From Coprinus comatus (taxonomy: Eukaryota; Basidiomycota; Agaricomycetes; Agaricales; Agaricaceae): 64,000 nt of DNA. Made by a program: the position numbers and the translations under genes. The stretch lies in contig JAWPGT010000039.1 in assembly GCA_034638255.1 (NCBI GenBank), forward strand, positions 62,001 to 126,000. The letters are read 5' to 3'. Below, one piece after another: positions 11,585 through 22,934 of this stretch. The notes under the pieces are model-generated. The model saw only the letters and a program-made list of their open reading frames with translations, was not told the DNA's origin and searched no databases. Each line of letters starts with the position of its first letter. The stretch's first letter is position 1.

Positions 11585-12988
11585 TCAACTATTAATCCAG
11601 TTAGAATATTCTCCCTGCCCCGGATTGAATGTTACTTCAATCACATCTACATATCCAAGCCATTCAAGCGATGCGAGCTTCATATTCTCTACATTTCTTG
11701 GTAATAAGATCTCTTCCAATGACAACCTAAGGGCAAGAAGACTGTGGCTGTTAAGATACAGTGACCGCAAGGTAACAGATGCTTGAGTGTAAACAGAAAA
11801 ATGACGGTCAGATAACTCCTCGAGCGTCACGAGGAGCTTGAAGAGGTCACGCGGATGACTGTCAGTCGTAGTTGCCCACGTTTTAACGATCCAACTGTTT
11901 TTCATTTGCCAATATCGGTTTTCTTCCAGGGTTCTAACTAAATGTTGAACAGCCTTCAAGCGTTCGTGAAGTTTGTATAAACCCACGAGAGCGGTTTCCA
12001 CACCTACACCCACCCACTGTATTTCTTCGACATGGGTGCCGAGCTCCAGGACGTGACGACCTTTTCCGTGATAGAATTGTAAACTTCTTGCCAGGAACAA
12101 GCTCCAATGATCTACAGAGAGGAGAATAGTGCTCATGGTAAATGCAGTCCTTATATGATCAAGTCAATAATCAGAACAATTTCAAGCTTCTAAAATCTTA
12201 CCGCTGTAAAGAACCAAAAAGTCGAAAGTTAACCATCAAGATCCCTCCATGATTGATGGAAGTCACTAGATGATTGATGAAGTGTCTTAAGGATGATTAC
12301 TTTATCTTCGTCACCAATGTCCGTGGATGCTGCGACTTCTTGGACAACGTTGACTAAACTATTTTCCAAGACCTGGGTGTTATTGGCCAGTGAGGTGAGA
12401 ATATTGGCTTGCTCTAAGAGCCGATCAAGGTGTTGGAAGGGACAAACAATGGGAATAGAAGACGTTTTTGGTGCGTGAAGACCCCAAAGCAGAATGGTGA
12501 CAAAATCGAGAGTCAAAACAAGGGCGAGGACAACAACGAACTTCTTGGAAGGCTTCCGAACACCTCCGGATTGAATTTCATCTTGTCTCTGAAGGATTTC
12601 GATCCTTTTGGGTGCAGCGACAGTTGGTTCAGGAACGAAACCTGAGTGAAACAAGACAATAAGTCAACGGAGAAGTTGCGGAAAAGATGTTAACAGACTG
12701 GGTTGACTCTGCACCTGGGTAAGGATGGCTTTGAGAGAAGCAGGTTCAGGAAAGATTATTTCGTGACTGGATGGCTCAGGGTGCAAACCTAGGTTCAAAT
12801 GACATACTTGTCACTAAGTCACAAAGAAATTAAGCAAAGATTATTTACAGACCTGATGGTGAATTGGCGGAGTCCATGAGAGGAGTAGAGAATGACTTGG
12901 ATGATTCAAGTCTTGACTTTTTACTGAGGCGACTTGAATCAGAAGGACTGAAAGAAAAAGAGGGTATATCGCTGTGAAGGCGTTTCAT
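11585..12988 (-). CDS. single-pass membrane protein, helical C-terminal part
   Basis: Start ATG 12988-12986 (MKRLHSDIPSFSFSPSDSSR), Ser-rich disordered N-terminus, intron with donor after SANSPSG, exon LHPEPSSHEIIFPEPASLKA, then the exon at 12640-12240 with a membrane helix (KFVVVLALVLTLDFVTILLWG) and helical sequence (ILTSLANNTQVLENSLVNVV). The frame from 12136 down (LQFYHGKGRHVLELGTHVEE and on to NPGQGEYSNWINS) is probably its C-terminal exon, though a stop after WRDLDG must be spliced out and that junction is not resolved. Shares its plan with 14550-16479. Unknown function; perhaps a nuclear-envelope or ER protein given the SUN gene nearby (inference). Confidence 0.55.
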
Positions 12989-13460
12989 AGAGTGCAAGGA
13001 TCACTTTAAGAATGTTTGTTGGTTGAGAAGGGGGATAAAATCTTTGAACAGGTGCACCGTGCTTTTAAAGCGACATGCAGGTCCAATCAACCTATATGAT
13101 GGAAATAGGAATGGTGTAAAGGAACGGTGTGCGCAGGGTCTTGTGTCTTTGTGTCTTTGAATTTTTCTTTGACCTCTATATAGATGCCACACGGCCCACA
13201 TGATAATAAGTGACAAATGCGGTCCAATTAATCACTAAAACAAAAACAGGAGTGTTTTTTGAAAAAAAGAAGCGTCAGGGTAGTCTATTCATTCGAGCAA
13301 CGGGTTTGCTACTCAACTATGCGCCCCTGAGATACGTAGTTAATCGGCCTTTGAATAGGTTAGCAATCAGGATGATTCAGTTGAGAATGATAAAGTGTGC
13401 TCGCCACGACCGTCATAACGATTACAGAACAAAGGGGGAGAGAGCAAATAAGGATTCCTG
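12989..13460. other. intergenic, promoter side of the 12988 start
   Basis: No supported gene. Upstream of the minus-strand start at 12988; includes poly-A and AT-rich tracts. A TATATAG-like word lies at about 13178. Confidence 0.35.
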
Positions 13461-14030
13461 TCCTCAGAATGTGACAGACCAGAATGGCCATTCCACCCTG
13501 ACTGGACCAAGTTAAGTAATTAGAGAACAAGAAATGTTCTCTTTTTTTTTGGTGTAGCAAAAGGACAGAATGTCCATTCTGCTTCAGATCACAGCGGAGG
13601 CCAAGATGGCCATTCATGATCAGTGTGTGGTATAAGTCGTACCAACTACAAACTACCGACTCTGCAGTTTGCAAATATATACAAACACTGATTCTCACAC
13701 CCCTTTGTTCAAACGTCACTAACATACAATGTAGCCGTGTACCTTATGATGTAACTGTTTTACTTCTTCCTTGTATTCCCATCTTACTTTCACCATATTC
13801 GGCACTATGACCTCGATATGTAAATATGTACCTACACTCAATTCTGAAATAGAGCTCTTGCTCAAATTCTACGATGAACGTTTATCTTAAACGAGTTATC
13901 CAGACTTCAGATGGTTAAACATGTCACAATTCGTGGTGACATTTGCAGGCCAACATGTATCAGGGTCGCAATTTCACACAGGCCATTCACAGGCCACTCT
14001 TAGGGTCACAACGAGATACGCTGGCAATCA
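13461..14030. repeat. compound palindromic repeat, copy 2
   Basis: Second copy of the arrangement at 8867-9190: GACCAGAATGGCCATTCC at 13477-13494, the unit GGACAGAATGTCCATTCTG with AAGATGGCCATTC at 13556-13616, then about 300 bp later words TGTCACAATTCG, CAGGCCA and AGGGTCA (13921-14010). The copies lie about 4.6 kb apart in the same orientation, so the block between them may have been duplicated or flanked by the same insertion. Confidence 0.6.
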
Positions 14031-14549
14031 CATTTCACTATCCAATTACTGTACGAATATAGGGAAATGGGTGACGATGAATTCAGTGAATCTTGTTGTA
14101 TAAGGCGAAAATCCGGATAACTTGAAGGACGATGAATAGTAGAAAGGAAGCCTTTGCAAGCTGCATAAGTTGATGAGCAAAAATCGCATATGGAAGAGAC
14201 AATATGTGCACTGACCTGGATGAAACGATCTACCCCAGCATATATTTTGAACAGAAGTTCAAGCACCTTCAAATGAGATTTAGGAACTAATCGAAAGAGA
14301 GATGAAAGTCAGGGCACTAACAGTGGCCTGATACTCTTGTTGCTGGGTACAGGGGTGGTTGATCCCGTGGGGTCATGTGGCGAATAATTTCTCACGGACT
14401 ATATGGTGCCTGATCAGGAGCTGAACGGAAAAATCTAGTAGCTTAGAGTCTCTTAGAGCAATCTTTATAGAGTGGTTCCCAGGAATATTTATTAACCCAT
14501 ACAGCATAAAATTATGTCACGTCTACTATGTGATTGGAGCTTCCCGAAT

Positions 14550-16479
14550 TTAATGATCATAATTGATCCTTTCCAATGCATTTTCCAAGTTTTTCATTTG
14601 TGATTCTGGTGCGACATCAGACGGCTGGGTTACTTGATACAGGAGAGCATTAAACTCTGCCCTGTATCTTGAAAGTGCTGTTGTGGCCGCTATTACGTGT
14701 GCAAGTGCCTTGTTACGGTCGACAAGAGCGTTTCGCAACAGATTCCGAGTATCTTCAATGTCCTGCAAGATCTCCTTGTTCTAACCAATTTTAGTCCATA
14801 GACTGCGAAGAACATCTCTATATGCGCGAATATTCTTCCGTTCTTCGGCGTGTATGAGGTAATGGAGAGTGTTGAGATGTCCTTCAAGCACGATGACGCT
14901 CGCATGTGAATGAGAGAGGTCCACCTTCAGCTGGAGAATCTCGGATTCAGCACTATTCATGGCATTGCGAACGGTGGAGACCTTGAATTCTAACGGTAAT
15001 GAGTGGCGTGATGTCGCTTGCACCCACGGGAATGAGTTTGTCGGGAGTGGTGAAGTAATTGCTCGCATGATGTCGTGATTGTTCATCAATAATCTAAGTT
15101 TCCTCTAAGTTACTCTTTCATTGGCATAAAAATGGCGATCAAGCTCACCTTTCCACCGAGAACTCAACTGCAACATGTAGATGTTGTAGTGACGATGCAG
15201 AGGAATTGGCTCCTTCAACAAAGGTTACCAGTAGATCAATAGCTTCTTGTTTACGTTCAAGAGTACTCGCTTGGTACGAATGCAATAGGTTGATGGTGAT
15301 AATCTCAGCCATTTTTACTTCAAACGAAATACCTGATCCAACGGGATTGATGTTCCAATCCAAGGAATCGTGAAGGAAATTGAATGGCGTTTGGTTTGGT
15401 TTCTGAACTTGCGGAATCAAGGGAACATCTACATCGTATGTAGGTCGAAGACATATGGTGACATTTGTAAATGGAGGAATCTTGCAGAAGAGGACATATG
15501 TCTGAGACACCATGTGAGCCGCTCCAAAGAGGACGACAATCAAAGTGGCTGGGGACATTGCAAAGAATCTGAGTAGTAAATTGACCTCCAGTTCAGTGGC
15601 AAAGAATGACACAACGGGCAAACAGACTTACATCAGACAAGAAACAAGATATCGGACGACGCGAAACATGGGGGTCAGGCAAGAAACAAGATATTGGATG
15701 ACGCGAAACATGGGTAGTTCTTTCAGGCCAATGGTTTGTGTTCTTTTCAACACGCATCGGAGACCCCTGGCACTGACAAAAAATACATAATCTCTCCCCT
15801 TAATCTTGATGGATGTATCCGGTGTGGCAAGAACCCATCGAACATTGCGACCATTTCCAAAGTTTATCCATAGTTTCTGGTCGCTTAGGGTTTTTGTGTC
15901 GGAATCCAGGATGTCGACAATGTAAAAACTCCTATCTGGGATCGATGTCTCGTCTGGGACTTCGGGTGGCTTGGAGATTGCAGTTGTAGTGCGTTCGTAA
16001 AACCAAGCCAGTGGCTCGTTACTTTTGACAAGGACATGAGGGTAGTCAAAAGGGGAGCAATCCACTGAAGGCTGAAAAATTGACATCAGTGCTCTTCAAT
16101 ATAATAAATGAATGTAAATCATACCGGATTTATGTCCACTACTACTCTGTTCCCAGACCCATTACTCCCTCTATCATTATTGATGGGGATGGGAAATGGA
16201 GTTAGATTCCCTTCGCCGGATGGGACAGTGGGAGATGGGCTTCGACGGGGGATAGTGGGAGGTGGGTTGTCGTCGGTGGGGTCAGAAACTTGGGGTGCAG
16301 ATGATAAAGAAATGGAGGGTGCCCGTATACCAATTCAATATGATGGTAGGGCGTGCAATTTACTAACTCACATCAACGCTGGAGCCCACGGCTGGATAAG
16401 GGTGTTCAAAAAAGGTTGGATTCGAGGAGGATTTTTTGACTCTTAGGTTGAACAGTTGCTTCCCAAAAGTGGCAGACAT
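14550..16479 (-). CDS. membrane protein with long helical C-terminus
   Basis: Start ATG 16479-16477 (MSATFGKQLFNLRVKKSSSN), donor GTGAGT after GSSVD, then a Pro/Ser-rich exon (PPPTIPRRSPSPTVPSGEGN) and an exon from PSVDCSPFDYPHVLV through FYIVDILDSDTKTLSDQKLW. A 37-bp direct duplication sits in coding sequence at about 15641-15714 (PMFRVIQYLVSCLT then PMFRVVRYLVSCLM). The next exon holds a membrane helix (SPATLIVVLFGAAHMVSQTY); later exons are amphipathic helices (EFKVSTVRNAMNSAESEILQ, DRNKALAHVIAATTALSRYR). Same plan as 11585-12988. No domain recognised. Alternatively it is two genes meeting near 15630. Confidence 0.55.
15641..15714. repeat. 37-bp tandem duplication inside a CDS
   Basis: Two adjacent near-identical 37-bp units (CAAGAAACAAGATAT..GACGCGAAACATGGG) give a repeated ~13-residue segment in the minus-strand reading frame. 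The frame is kept only with a spacer base count of about 39, so slippage within the gene is likely recent. Confidence 0.7.
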
Positions 16480-16647
16480 GACAGAATCAGTCGCGTATCG
16501 TGGTCCTCTGATTATATAAATAAGGGCGATGAACAAGGAAAATGGCCTAGCCTAGCTTAGCAGCCTCGGGTCCAGCATCAATCAACAGAAATTCCATTAA
16601 AGCTTGGCGTTGATTTCAACGTGATCATGATGAACTTTATACAACAT

Positions 16648-17686
16648 TCACTGAATCCCAACTTTGTAAATACATGATGTTTCGGAATCCCAGCCATTCA
16701 GAATTTCAAGAATGACAAATTGAGATGGTGGAAGGGCAGTGCTTAATACGTGTGTGATGTCAAAAAACTGACGAATGTGATGAGAACGACGGAAGGTACC
16801 ATTAAGAACAGGAACAATGACGTCTGTTGGCACGATAGGCGGAGGAAGATTGCCAACTGTGTGGAACTGCGCAAGCGATCCCCGACGAAGAGAAGTGGGA
16901 AGAACGGTATTTTTAGGGTAGATCACCCAGAGAGTAAAATCTTTGGGAGATGAAGGGGCGGAAGGAGGATGGTACAGGCTAAGCGCGTTAATGAGGGATT
17001 TCTTCGGCAACTTTAAACCCAAATGACCGCGTCCTGAGAGCTTCCAGCAGCCATTGTCTTCGTTATTACCCTCAACGACCGCTGAGGGTGTCGCACTACT
17101 GCCTGGGTTGTCTTGAATGGTGGTTAGAGACTTGACCGCCAGGGCGCCATTCCTTGGACTGAGGAGATCTTGGCTGCTGTGAATTCGACCTAATGCTTGC
17201 TCTATGGAGCTGAGGCGTGAGTGCATCGTGAGTATGTGAAAGGGGAGTGGAAAGATAGCGCGAAGGTATTGATGACGCGAATGCAGTTCTTGTAGATAGT
17301 GCCAACTAGGTGGATAGAGGAACAAAGCGCCGAAAATGGTATGAATGTAAAGATAAATATGAAAGGCCGAAATGAATCTGTGTAAAAGCTGCAAGCTGGG
17401 ATTAGAATGACTAGACGGGAGAGGCATGCTCAAGAATATACATACGTTGACTCGTTGCAAGTCAGGCTGAGATGGTAATGTGCGGCGTTCGTTGAATGCA
17501 ATATCAACTGTGGGCTCCGAAGCGAGTTGCATATTTTGGGAAAAGGTGGACGTAGGAGCTAAGACCTGAGGTCTAATAATTAGTAAATATATAAGGGGTT
17601 GTCCCACGAAGAAAAAGCACACTCACATGGATATTGCTAGATATAGCAGGTGTTGTGTGTTTTCCCTGTGCAGGGTCGCGTAACAT
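16648..17686 (-). CDS. SUN-domain protein
   Basis: SUN domains sit in the space between nuclear membranes and anchor the LINC complex or act in the secretory pathway. Start ATG 17686-17684 (MLRDPAQGKHTTPAISSN), donor GTGAGT after SNIH, acceptor leading to VLAPTSTFSQNMQLASEP. A membrane helix follows (LLHRFISAFHIYLYIHTIFG), then a short helical linker, then the SUN domain at the C-terminus: GCWKLSGRGHLGLKLPKK, PSSPKDFTLWVIYP and the diagnostic end FVILEILNGWDSETSCIYKV. The domain runs to the stop at 16648. Whether the stretch VCIFLSMPLPSSHSNP is exon or a short intron is unclear. Reads as intact. 169 bp downstream of it starts the gene at 16479, same strand. Confidence 0.75.
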
Positions 17687-18009
17687 CTCAAAGGTTCATA
17701 AAACACTTCTTCATGTAAGAGTCAAAGCCAGTATGGCTCTGCCTGGCGACAAGGCTCTATGAGCCAGTGGGTGAGCATGAGGTGGAAAGGCCTGAATGGC
17801 CATTCTAACATGTGTGTATTTTGAGAGAGAAGAGAAAAGAGAAGAGAGAAAATGATGTAGTCATGTGATCAATCCATCTGATGGGACTTCATCCAAACTA
17901 GGCGTACATACGATTTTATTCTTTGTCTTTGTTCTATTATGTGTCAAAAATGGATCCCCTTCTAACTGCTTCCTTCATTTCTTATCCTTTAACCCACTGA
18001 AGGCTCCCC
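17687..18009. promoter_or_regulatory. shared divergent promoter region
   Basis: About 320 bp between the minus-strand SUN gene and the plus-strand WD40-like gene. It carries another palindromic word of the repeat family (CTGAATGGCCATTCTAA near 17790) and a GA-rich run (17823-17850). It probably serves both genes; no TATA box could be assigned. Confidence 0.4.
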
Positions 18010-19308
18010 ATGAGCCAATACTCCCTCGAAAAATATATCAAACTCCCAAGGCAAGTTAGTTCTATTGGTTTTTCGGCAGACGGTACCTTCCTGGCCATAT
18101 CTTTCATTGATGAGGTCCAAGTTTGGGAAACAAAAAATTGGATACTTAACCTGCGCATACGGAGACGCTCAACTCGCGTTCTCTCTCTCCTTTGGGACTC
18201 TTGGGGACGACTATGGTTTGGCTCGCGCGATGGGGTTATGTCGCTGATAACGTTCAGCGACGAGGTATGTATGTCTCTAGAGATGTCTGTCATCTATTGC
18301 TTATAGACGATCCTTAGGACTACTGTATGCAGGGATTTCTTGTTTCATTAAACCCTGTACAATTCGTTGCAACGAACTCCACCATACGATACATGGCATG
18401 TGGAAGTGGTGCCAAAATTACTTGTGGAGGCTTAATCATTTACACTCGCAATCCAACGTTGAGGATCTCGGAAGAATTCTCTACTCTCTCGCTTCACCAC
18501 AGGACGAATCAGATACTATGGAGGTACTTGTTACCGGGTTGACATGGGTAGAAAGCAAACTAGTAGTCTCGTTAAACATCAAGGGATGGCGTACGTCGTT
18601 TGCTCACTTTTCATACATTCGTATTTGCTAATACTGATGAAAGGATTTGGACTATCGATGACAAGCACCATACCATCGACAGCAAGGTAGATGGGTTGGA
18701 CCCGCCATTCCTCCTAGGTTATCCTTGTTACGCTGTTCGTTCTCATAGCGAGGTCCGCGTCCATAATATCCTTGAAAGGGTTAATGATAGGTGTTTGAAA
18801 AGCCCAATTGGAAACATCCCACGTTGGGCTCCTATGATTTGGGCTCATGGGACCTCTGCACTTCTGACGGCAACCAAAGGGAAATTGTTGATGTGGCATG
18901 TATTGAACCGTACAGATAAAGTAATTGACATAGGTGGTGAGAGACTTTATATAGCGTATGTAGTTGTCTCATATTAAACCACGTTTTCCACAGGACACGA
19001 CTTAGTCTCGCACCTTGCTGTAAGTAATGTTTCCCTTAATGACCAGGTACTTTTTACTGACTACTGAACAACAGTGGAGTAGTGTTAGAGAAAACCGACA
19101 ACTAACACATTGTAGAATTGCGGCAATATCAGCTCAGGATCTGAAAAAATTTTATTCCAAAGGTGAGTTAGCTCACATAACTAACCCGAAAACCTTTCTA
19201 AGAATCCTGGATCCCCCAGTTTCAAAGCCCACAATACACGTCAGATCTCCCTCTCACTATTTATTTTTAGTTCTATCATTCTTCTTTTGGGACTCAGTGT
19301 GCATCTGA
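18010..19308 (+). CDS. WD40-like beta-propeller protein, possible frameshift
   Basis: ATG 18010 (MSQYSLEKYIKLPRQVSS) followed by blade-like sequence (GFSADGTFLAISFIDEVQVW, WDSWGRLWFGSRDGVMSLI), a GTATGT donor after TFSDE, and the exon GFLVSLNPVQFVATNSTIRY. At about 18415-18430 the frame must change from CGSGAKI to YLWRLNHLHSQSN; no intron fits, so a one-base indel (decay or assembly error) is likely. Later frames read VLVTGLTWVESKLVVSLN, then FANTDERIWTIDDKHHTID and KGKLLMWHVLNR. The C-terminus has a hydrophobic run (YLFLVLSFFFW). Such propellers act as scaffolds; no specific partner can be inferred. Confidence 0.55.
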
Positions 19309-19428
19309 TTATGTCATAATATATCAATTCCCACAATTATAGTTGTCTCTTGCTCCTGTCCCTCATTAACATTTCTTTCTGCTCACAACCAACTGTAAAG
19401 TCATTTCCGTGCGAGAGAATTTTTAACA

Positions 19429-21714
19429 ATGAGTGTCTCTAGTGAGTATCAGGTCTCACTCGTCACGCCATTTGGTCTAATATATCGTTAGATTACACGA
19501 GACCTCAAAACGAGATTGGACAGACAATTTTTGAACCCTATCTTCGTGCGAACGACAGTAAGACGTGTCATTTTCTTAGATTTGTAGTTTTTCTCATACT
19601 CCTCTTCAGAAACATTTCATGGTACAGATGCTAAGCTCATCTGTCAGCTGAAGTCTCTCTATATCTCTGCCGAGAACCGGGACCAATTCGTATCACGCAG
19701 TCAAAGTGAACCTTTGGTTATTAGCACACCAAATGCGGATTATCTGCCAGAGATCCATCTTGGCCATCAAGTAATATCAATGCGTGAGGATGGGAGATGG
19801 GGTGTAGAAGACTGGGCACAATGGCCGCAGTGGTACTTTGACGGAAACGAACATTTCCCTTTCATTATGCGCAAACCTACGTCAGATGAGATCACAAACC
19901 ACCCTCTTCGCTTGCTTTGGTTTAATCTCACAGAACACAATTTTACTCCGCGTGTTGTTGGTGGAACTCTCGGTTGCCTGGATTTCAACATTGCGGAAGG
20001 AATTCGAGAAATTGCTGCCAAGCTTCGAGAGGATGCGAAGTTCCAGGGATGTCAAAATGGAAATCAATGGCAAAAGCTCCAAAACTCTATCGCAAAAGTG
20101 CGCCAATGCGTTGCAAGTCTTCGTCATGAACAATCATTTCTCGATTTGATGATAACATTCGCTGCTGCCCAACGATATTGCCTCGAGACGAAGGCACTTC
20201 TTGATAAAATTACGATTTGGGATCAAAAGCCTTTGTCCGATGACTACCCACCAGCAGACACAACTCTTCTTGGGTGTGTTACTGACCGCCTCCCAGTTGT
20301 ATATGCCATGTATGAGAAAGGTGTACCCGTATGGTTGGTTCGTCCTGTGTCCCACGTTACTCCAGAAACAAACATCAAGTTGCAAGGATATCTGGTACAC
20401 CCTAATCAACGAGGAATATCGATGCGTCGGTGGTCAGGTGGTCCTATCTTTTACCAGGGTCCTTTGACGCATAAAATGCATCTCACAATTGAGCAATGGA
20501 AACCTGGAACTACTGACATGACGAAGTTCGATCAGACACCATCTCCCCAGACACCACCTCCCAATACAACTGCAGAGAAAACGCAACAGAAACATCAACG
20601 CTACCGAAAAGAGGATAGTGGAAAACGCCGCGTCGAACCTTGCAAGTGATTTGTTTATTTGTCTAATTTAAATTTGACATTGTTCACAGATTCCAAAGCA
20701 GAAGCTCTTTCTCGGGTCACGCCCAAAAAACCCCAACTCAGCGTGAACACCACCCTTTTCAAACCCCTCGACTCTCCACATGCCTGTCGTTCTCCAGCTG
20801 TTTGGGAGAATGCATTAGCAGGGGTTAATACCGACGTTGCTCATCTGAAGGACAACCATCCTCAATTTTTTATCCTCAAAGGGTACGCGTTCCCACCACC
20901 ACACATCTTTTGCGGAGATGACTCAGAGAAAAACATGGAAATGACGTTGGCTTGGCTCGTTGTCCGACATCTTTGGGTAGAAGAAATGAACAAAAAGGAC
21001 TCACGTCCCCTTCACCGGACGCTTGCTTATCCTTCTGCCCAACAGTGGTGTAATTTCCTGCGTAATGTCGCTCTCGACTTGGAAATTGTTCGTGCCGATA
21101 AACGAGAAATACCCAAGGTCTCAAGTCAGGGCTCAGTATCACGTTCAACACGTCGCGGAAGCAAATTGAAAGAGGCAGCAAAAGATATTTTTCAGATCCA
21201 CGTTCCATGCAAAAACGCGTTGCGAACCATCATGTGGGATGGGCGTATGGTTTGGTTGCACCATGTAGTTGACTTTCCTTTATCCAATCGTCAAACTGTC
21301 ATTTGGGATGTCCAGGAGCACAACTTTCGCATGGATATCTTATCTCTTGACTGTATACTTGTTCCTGGATTGTGGTCCACACCTGAAAGTTCTCGTGAAC
21401 GCGAACGGAAATTAATGACCCTCTTCCCTTCTGAATGTCTGGTAGGATTCGAACTCCCTTCCGACTCAACTGGCCTTGGTGATTGTAATGATTCGGAATG
21501 GTTCGTGTACGTCAAAGCTCTTTCCGACCTAGTCCGTGACTGGCCCGGTCAATATCCCAAGCAAATTGCAAGTCTGTGCGACCAATTCGTACCATGGGAT
21601 CAATCTGAAAGGGAGAAAGTGGAATCCTTAGTTACCAAATATTATTGTCAGACCTACTTTGAATATTTCTGCAGGGCTCCTTGTTTACCTCCCACCATAC
21701 CTACCAGAATATAA
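19429..21714 (+). CDS. hypothetical agaricomycete protein, about 690 residues
   Basis: Start ATG 19429 (MSVSNYTRPQNEIGQTIFEP after a short first intron). Junctions checked in phase: donor after ACGACA at about 19558, acceptor giving NAKLICQLKSLYISAENRD, then a long exon (WAQWPQWYFDGNEHFPFIMR; SLRHEQSFLDLMITFAAAQ; MYEKGVPVWLVRP) and an intron from about 20614 to 20690 leading into the second half (HPQFFILKGYAFPPPHIFCG; TLAWLVVRHLWVEEMNKK; SAQQWCNFLRNVALDLE). It resembles a large lineage-specific family in Agaricomycetes with a conserved 'FxxPxPxxF...WL..R..WI' region, known to me only as uncharacterised. No catalytic motif seen. Reads as intact and lies 120 bp after the WD40-like gene. Confidence 0.65.
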
Positions 21715-22382
21715 TTTTGTCTCTCCTTCTTGTGTATTATAAAATATATTAATGTGTGTTACATCAAAAAATCTTCATGAGTTGGCACATGCTGAAAAAG
21801 AAATTGCATCACATGATTGACCCAACGATGATGGGATCAAGATATGTGATGACTTCAACTCATCAAACACGACCATCTCCTTCGACACCCCAACTAATGA
21901 CTATCGTAGCGGTGCTCACGCACCAGTCCCCGACCCAGTGATATATATATATTTGGGAGTTGTGACACTAAAGTTTCATGTTCATATGTAATATAAAAGA
22001 AATTGATTTTTGTTGGTTGTTGGTTCAGATACTAAGCGGCATGTTCTCTTCAAGCCCCGAGCAGATTGCTTTTTGATACCATAAAGGCTACACAAAAATA
22101 CAAATGATGAGTTTGGTAATTTTGGTTCCTTATCAGTTCCTATCCTTTGCTCGCACAGACTCGCTGCCTCCGCCAGCTCGTGTGTGCTCGCCGCCCGAGG
22201 CCTGAAAGGTCAAAGTGGCATACCACAAGGCTTGTTCAAAATTCATCTCACTCTCATTCAACCATACTCCAGTCCACCTTTGAACAAGGCCTTCAGCGCT
22301 AAACACTCTTGTAGGAGTAGGAAGTATTTCAGTCAGTCCCAATTTCTATTTTTTGTTACACCCAGGTTATGCCCGAAGACAC

Positions 22383-22408
22383 TTTCCCTTTCCCTTTCCC
22401 TTTCCCCT
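22383..22408. repeat. hexanucleotide microsatellite (CTTTCC)n
   Basis: About four perfect copies of CTTTCC on the plus strand in non-coding DNA. Confidence 0.8.
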
Positions 22409-22643
22409 CTTCCTCTTCATCATGAATCATGATTCATTCTCAAGACACGAGTGTCAATGGTCACGTGTAATGATCTAGAGAGCAGTCCAGAAATTCTGTT
22501 TTTAGATTATTTATTCTACAACGTTCTACAATGTTCCATCAGGAACCATCTGATGGGAAGTGTATGCAGGTGGAAGGGCACGTTTGGTGCAAACAGAACC
22601 CTCCTCTAGCTTCGCTGAGTCGGGGACCTTTTCCTTCACTAAC

Positions 22644-22735
22644 AGAATGGCCATCCCTGCCTTCAACCACAGAATGGCCATACTGGCCTTCGACCACAGA
22701 ATGACCATACTGGTCTTCATACAGAACGGCCGCAA
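22644..22735. repeat. array of CAGAATGGCCAT palindromic units
   Basis: Three to four units of about 28 bp in tandem, CACAGAATGGCCATACTGGC with variants ending ..TGGTCTTC and CAGAACGGCC. They belong to the same palindromic family as 8867-9016 and 13556-13616, here without the leading GGACAGAATGTCC half. Confidence 0.6.
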
Positions 22736-22934
22736 GTTTCCAAGAGGATGGGCGTCTCGGCTTTCTTAACGTATTTTATCGGATTTGGCTCGCGACACCA
22801 TCATCCCTTGTTCCAAGAATGGTACAATAGGAGGGAGTTTTCTTTGTTACATTCTCACCATTGTCTTTTTACTTCATTCCAATGGTTAGTAACAGGTTCC
22901 ATCCACTTTTCTTGAATGCTCACGTTTATAGGTA

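Larger units (their letters stand above)
21715..22934. other. intergenic with repeats
   Basis: No gene supported. Contains a (TTTCCC)n run at about 22383-22408 and three closely spaced palindromic AGAATGGCCAT-type units (about 22644-22735) of the family found at 8.9 and 13.5 kb. Confidence 0.5.
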
